Assembly (NCBI GenBank): GCA_900770325.1
Contig: CAAGKE010000006.1
Location: forward strand, 1 to 40,289
Source: Lachnospiraceae bacterium
Lineage (GTDB): Bacteria > Bacillota > Clostridia > Lachnospirales > Lachnospiraceae
Length of the DNA: 40,289 nucleotides
Direction of reading: 5' to 3'
The notes under the pieces are model-generated. The model saw only the letters and a program-made list of their open reading frames with translations, did not search any database and was not told where the DNA came from. This document shows, piece after piece, positions 36,617-40,289 of this stretch (positions are counted from its first letter, which is position 1; each line of letters opens with the position of its first letter). A program made the translations under genes and the position numbers.

Positions 36617-39337
36617 ATGACTGTTGACTACAAGAACACGCTTCACATGCCTGACACCGAATTCGAGATGCGCGGCAACCTGGCAAAGAAGGAGCCGGGC
36701 ATTTTAAAGCAATGGGAAGAGGATAACTATTTCCAGAACATTCTGGCCCACCATAAGGGACAGAAGGCCTTCGTCCTCCATGACGGTCCGCCATACGCCA
36801 ACGGCAACCTGCATGCAGGAACGGCCATGAACCGCTGCATCAAGGACTTCATCAACCGTACACATGCTATGTCGGGCTACTATACCCCGTACTTCCCGGG
36901 CTGGGATACACATGGCCTGCCGATTGAAAACGCCATCCAGAAGCTTGGCGTCGATCGTAAGAAGCTGAGCCCGGCTGAGTTCCGCAAGAAGTGCGAAGAA
37001 TATGCGCACCAGCAGATTGCCCAGCAGATGGCAACCGAGAAGCGTCTGGGCCAGATCGGTGACTATGATCATCCTTACATCACGCTGAACAAGGAATTTG
37101 AGAAGCGTCAGATCAAGGCCTTCGAGTCGATGGCTCTGCAGGGGCTGATCTTCCAGGGACTCAAGCCGGTCTACTGGTCGCCATATAACGAGACCGCTGT
37201 CGCAGACTCCGAGATCGTTTACCGTGATGTTACGGATCCGACGATCTATCTGGCCTTCCAAATTGCGGATGGCAAGGGCATTCTGGACAGCTCTGATTAC
37301 TACGTCATCTGGACGACGACGCCTTGGACCATTCCGGCCAATGAAGCCGTCTGCCTGAATCCGGATCTCGAATATGCGGAAGTGCAGACGGAGAAGGGCA
37401 AGCTCGTCGTTCTGGCAAAGTTTGTGGATCAGCTGCTGGCCAAGTTCCATCTGACCAATCAGGGTGTTCTGCGCACCTTCAAGGGCAAGGAGCTGGAAGG
37501 CATCACCTATCATCACGTTGTCTTTGACAAGGAGTGCCCGACATTGCTGGGGAATCATGTCGAGGATCAGGATGGTACCGGCGTCGTTCATACGGCTGGC
37601 GGCCATGGTCTCGATGACTTCAACGTCTGCCGCAAGTATGGTCTCGATCCGATCAATACGGTCGATTCCGTGGGCAATATGAATGAGAATGCGGGCAAGT
37701 ATCAGGGCATGTTCTTTGAGGACTGCACCAAGGCCATCATTCACGATATGAATGAGAAGGGCTGCCTGCTTGCCGTGGAGCCGATTACCCACAGCTATCC
37801 GCATGATGACCGCCTCAAGAAGAAGGTCATCTTCCGCGCCGTGAAGCAGTGGTTCTGCTCCATCGACAAGGTGCGTGACAAGCTGCTCGATGAAATCGAT
37901 CATCAGATTGTCTGGCACAACGAATGGGGCCAGGTGCGTATGCACAACATGATCGCGGACCGCGAGGACTGGTGCATTTCGCGTCAGCGTCTGTGGGGTG
38001 TTCCGATTCCTATCTTCTATTGCGAAGATGGCTCACCGATCATGGAGAAGGAAGTCTTTGATCATATCGCTGATCTGTTCGGTGAATATGGATCCAACGT
38101 CTGGTTCGAGCGTGATGCGAAGGGTCTTCTGCCGGAAGGCTACACGAATCCGAAGTCTCCCAATGGCATCTTCACGAAGGAGAAGGACATCATGGATGTA
38201 TGGTTCGATTCCGGTTCGAGCTGGAGCGAACTTGAAGCACGCGGCCTCGACTATCCGTGCGACATGTATTTTGAAGGCTCGGATCAGTACCGCGGCTGGT
38301 TCAACAGCTCCTTGATCGTTGGCAGCTGCGTCAAGGGCTGTGCGCCGTATAAGGAAGTACTGTCCCATGGCTATGTTGTCGACTCCAAGGGTGAGAAGAT
38401 GTCGAAGTCGCTTGGCAACGTTGTCAATCCGATGGACATCATCAATAAGAATGGTGCCGATGTATTCCGTCTGTGGGCGGCGACGTCCGATTTCAAGGCG
38501 GATCTGAAGCTGGGACCGGACAATATCAAGCAGGTATCGGATCAGTACCGCAAGATCCGCAACACGTTCCGTTTCCTCCTGGGCAATGTGAATCCGAAGG
38601 ACTTCGATCCGAAGAAGGATATGGTTGCCTATAACGATCTGGAACCGGTCGACCGCTATGTTCTGGTGCGTCTCGATGAGACGGTGAAGAGCGTGCGTGA
38701 AGATGTGCTCGAGTATGATTACGTGTCTTCTGTTAAGGCGTTGATGAACTTCATGGTCAATGAGCTCAGCTCCTACTACTGCGACTTTACGAAGGACATT
38801 CTGTACTGCAATGATCTCAATGATCATCGCCGCCGTCAGGTGCAGTCGGTATACTGGATCTGCGCTGACAAGCTGGTTCGCCTTTGGGCGCCGTTCCTTG
38901 TCTATACCTGTGAAGAGGTATGGCAGCACTTCAACGATGACAGTGAAAAGAGCGTTCACTATACTGAATATCCGGCAGTGGAGAATTATCCGGATGCGGA
39001 AGAGCTCAAGAAGATGTTCGGTGAGCTGCTGTCGGTTCGCTCGGATGCGAGCAAGGCTCTGGAAGATGCGCGCAATGCAAATCTGATCCACAGCTCCCAG
39101 GAAGCGGAGCTTGAGATTCACTGCACCGCAGCAGATGAGGATCTGCTCAAGGGTACGCTGAACAATGCGGCTGCCCAGTGGCTGATCGTCTCGAAGGTTT
39201 CCTTTGCGGCCGGCGACAAGCGTCAGGTTGTTGTCAAGAAGGCGCCCGGTACCAAGTGCCCGCGCTGCTGGAACTATACCGAAGAAGCTGACAGCGAAGG
39301 TCTCTGCCCGCGCTGCCACGCTGTCATGAACAAGTAA
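36617..39337 (+). CDS. ileS: Isoleucyl-tRNA synthetase
   Basis: ATG 36617 is 7 bp after AAGGGG; ATG 36614 is also possible. The 906-residue enzyme shows the class I landmarks: D-G-P-P-Y-A-N-G-N-L-H-A-G-T-A-M-N near residue 55, F-P-G-W-D-T-H-G-L-P, the editing domain T-T-T-P-W-T-I-P-A-N, D-H and H-G-L-D-D-F, W-F-x-S-I, K-M-S-K-S-L-G-N near 600, and a C-terminal zinc finger C-P-R-C-W-N ... C-P-R-C-H. It charges tRNA-Ile and edits misactivated valine. The first signature normally reads H-I-G-H or close to it; here it is H-A-G-T. Expression is controlled by the T-box leader. Confidence 0.95.
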   Translation: MTVDYKNTLHMPDTEFEMRGNLAKKEPGILKQWEEDNYFQNILAHHKGQKAFVLHDGPPYANGNLHAGTAMNRCIKDFINRTHAMSGYYTPYFPGWDTHGLPIENAIQKLGVDRKKLSPAEFRKKCEEYAHQQIAQQMATEKRLGQIGDYDHPYITLNKEFEKRQIKAFESMALQGLIFQGLKPVYWSPYNETAVADSEIVYRDVTDPTIYLAFQIADGKGILDSSDYYVIWTTTPWTIPANEAVCLNPDLEYAEVQTEKGKLVVLAKFVDQLLAKFHLTNQGVLRTFKGKELEGITYHHVVFDKECPTLLGNHVEDQDGTGVVHTAGGHGLDDFNVCRKYGLDPINTVDSVGNMNENAGKYQGMFFEDCTKAIIHDMNEKGCLLAVEPITHSYPHDDRLKKKVIFRAVKQWFCSIDKVRDKLLDEIDHQIVWHNEWGQVRMHNMIADREDWCISRQRLWGVPIPIFYCEDGSPIMEKEVFDHIADLFGEYGSNVWFERDAKGLLPEGYTNPKSPNGIFTKEKDIMDVWFDSGSSWSELEARGLDYPCDMYFEGSDQYRGWFNSSLIVGSCVKGCAPYKEVLSHGYVVDSKGEKMSKSLGNVVNPMDIINKNGADVFRLWAATSDFKADLKLGPDNIKQVSDQYRKIRNTFRFLLGNVNPKDFDPKKDMVAYNDLEPVDRYVLVRLDETVKSVREDVLEYDYVSSVKALMNFMVNELSSYYCDFTKDILYCNDLNDHRRRQVQSVYWICADKLVRLWAPFLVYTCEEVWQHFNDDSEKSVHYTEYPAVENYPDAEELKKMFGELLSVRSDASKALEDARNANLIHSSQEAELEIHCTAADEDLLKGTLNNAAAQWLIVSKVSFAAGDKRQVVVKKAPGTKCPRCWNYTEEADSEGLCPRCHAVMNK

Positions 39338-39358
39338 CCACAAAACATTCATGAATGA

Positions 39359-39382
39359 GACCGTCCCTGCGACGGTCTTTTT
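39359..39382 (+). terminator. Rho-independent terminator after ileS
   Basis: GACCGTC (39359-39365) pairs with GACGGTC (39371-39377) around CCTGC, then TTTTT. Confidence 0.9.
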
Positions 39383-39394
39383 CGATGGAGTAGA

Positions 39395-40165
39395 ATGATA
39401 GAAACCGGGGAAGTTACCATGCCATTTCAGATTGCTGCGAAGGATATTGAGAAGATACCTGATCTGCCAGTGTGCAGGGATGAAGACGGTGAAGCTTTGC
39501 GGCGCTGTTATCAGACGATGTTTTCTACAGATTCTCTGGAGCATCGCATTCATATCTTTCTTCCTGCATGGAAAGATCAGAACCATGCCTTAGAGATTGC
39601 CATGGATGAAACGAAGAAGTTTCTTATGGATCATGATGACATGGTGATTGTGCATGTGCCTGTTCCATCCGCGATTTCACTTTCGAAGGATCTGACGGAT
39701 CTTCTTGCTTATGTCGATGCGCAGCCGTATGTCAGGGCAGTAAAGCTGGACACGGTCTTTGGAAGTGTTCCTGACTCGTCTGCCTTCATCGGGGATGCGC
39801 GCAGCCTCGATGCCTTTGTACAGGAGCGGCAAAGGACGTTCCAGCAGCGTCTCTTTGAATTGATTGATGCCAGCGGTATGGATGATGTGACGGTCTATAA
39901 AAGGGCGAACGTGGACCGCAAGGTATTTTCCCGTATCCGCTGCAATATTGATTATCAGCCGAAAAAAAAGACAGCAGTCGCCTTTGCGATTGCATTGAAA
40001 CTGGACATGGAGACGACGCAGGATCTTCTTTCCCGGGCTGGATATACATTGTCGCCAAGCAGTACGTTTGATCGGATCATCACCTACTGCATTGAAAACG
40101 GGATTTACGATATGTTTGAAATCAATGCGGCACTGTATCGATATAATCAGCCGCAGCTTGGATAG
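39395..40165 (+). CDS. Protein resembling the C-terminal half of macro-domain/HTH proteins
   Basis: ATG 39395 has TGGAG upstream; ATG 39419 is an alternative. Residues 145-255 (L-F-E-L-I-D-A-S-G-M, V-Y-K-R-A-N-V-D-R-K-V-F-S-R-I-R, D-Y-Q-P-K-K-K-T-A-V-A-F-A-I-A-L-K-L, then L-S-R-A-G-Y-T-L-S-P-S-S) match from memory a helical, helix-turn-helix-like domain found at the C-terminus of some Bacillota macro-domain proteins. Residues 65-115 (A-L-E-I-A-M-D-E-T-K-K-F-L-M-D-H-D) resemble the final helix and strand of a macro domain, while the ADP-ribose-binding loops are absent. It may be a shortened or degenerate macro-domain protein, or a regulatory protein that kept the helical domain. It lies between two terminators and is expressed alone. 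Confidence 0.6.
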   Translation: MIETGEVTMPFQIAAKDIEKIPDLPVCRDEDGEALRRCYQTMFSTDSLEHRIHIFLPAWKDQNHALEIAMDETKKFLMDHDDMVIVHVPVPSAISLSKDLTDLLAYVDAQPYVRAVKLDTVFGSVPDSSAFIGDARSLDAFVQERQRTFQQRLFELIDASGMDDVTVYKRANVDRKVFSRIRCNIDYQPKKKTAVAFAIALKLDMETTQDLLSRAGYTLSPSSTFDRIITYCIENGIYDMFEINAALYRYNQPQLG

Positions 40166-40191
40166 AACGTGAATGAATGATAATCAACGAG

Positions 40192-40228
40192 GCGGTCATT
40201 TGTCGTTTGACAGACGACCGCTTTTTTT
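40192..40228 (+). terminator. Rho-independent terminator
   Basis: GCGGTC (40192-40197) pairs with GACCGC (40216-40221), with an inner TGTC-GTTT-GACA stem, followed by seven T residues. Confidence 0.88.
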
Positions 40229-40271
40229 GTGGCAGGAACTATAGTGACCACAGAACAGGGAGGATCTTACG

Positions 40272-40289
40272 ATGAACAGAACAATTACC
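40272..40289 (+). CDS. Start of a gene cut by the window edge
   Basis: An ATG 9 bp after GGGAGGA opens a frame of which only six codons (M-N-R-T-I-T) are visible. Nothing can be said about the product. Confidence 0.5.

Noticed and set aside
36704..37945. Long antisense open frame of 413 codons opposite ileS
   Set aside because: It is a shadow of the high-GC codon pattern of ileS; no ribosome binding site or recognisable motif, and the sense gene is certain.
38033..39586. Antisense frame of 517 codons opposite the end of ileS
   Set aside because: Same reason as above; it also runs through the ileS terminator and lacks any family features.

Overview
The window looks like a low-to-moderate-GC Bacillota chromosome, most likely from the Erysipelotrichia. 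That placement is an inference from the sepF-ylmH-divIVA-T-box-ileS order and the overall gene style; there is no rRNA to confirm it. About the first 28 kb is the right-hand part of an integrative and conjugative element (ICE) whose left end lies outside the window. The remaining 12 kb is a small-gene accessory zone followed by core chromosome.

ICE, 1-13 kb: an AbiE-type toxin/antitoxin pair (the antitoxin-like gene is cut by the window edge), a small serine resolvase, a CHC2/Toprim primase, an inverted class II Fic gene, a class B sortase, small acidic proteins, an orphan topoisomerase zinc-ribbon protein, a membrane protein with a proline/glycine-rich tail, an SSB, an XRE regulator with its own operator-promoter, an ArdC-like antirestriction protein and two tandem RadC-like proteins. 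Nearly every gene junction here carries a short GC-rich hairpin with the core GGGGCG-NNN-CGCCCC, usually just before the next ribosome binding site.

ICE, 12.6-26 kb: the conjugation module. It holds a pilin-like protein, VirB6/TrbL-like, PrgI/TcpE-like and VirB4 proteins, an NlpC/P60 hydrolase, an anchored accessory protein, a gene-free region with phased palindromes that looks like oriT, a ribbon-helix-helix accessory protein, a coiled-coil protein, a MOBL/MOBP-like relaxase and a VirD4 coupling protein. A type III toxin-antitoxin locus sits inside the transfer operon, between VirB4 and the hydrolase. It has a promoter, three 40-nt repeats that fold as H-type pseudoknots with a covarying stem, a leaky-type terminator and a ToxN/AbiQ-family toxin with an unusual C-terminal extension of about 120 residues. 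The element ends with a PD-(D/E)XK-like protein and a large serine integrase (26,501-27,874).

Accessory zone, 28-32.3 kb: a ribbon-helix-helix protein overlapping a 34-residue membrane peptide, a possible second hydrophobic peptide, a macro-domain protein, three paralogous genes of about 70 codons separated by decayed fragments and unrelated small genes, and hicB beside a decayed hicA.

Core, 32.3-40.3 kb: a PadR regulator with a flavodoxin-like reductase fused to a membrane domain, then sepF, ylmH, divIVA, an isoleucine-type T-box leader, ileS, and a protein resembling the C-terminal half of macro-domain/HTH proteins. The start of one more gene lies at the right edge. No tRNA, rRNA or CRISPR array was seen.
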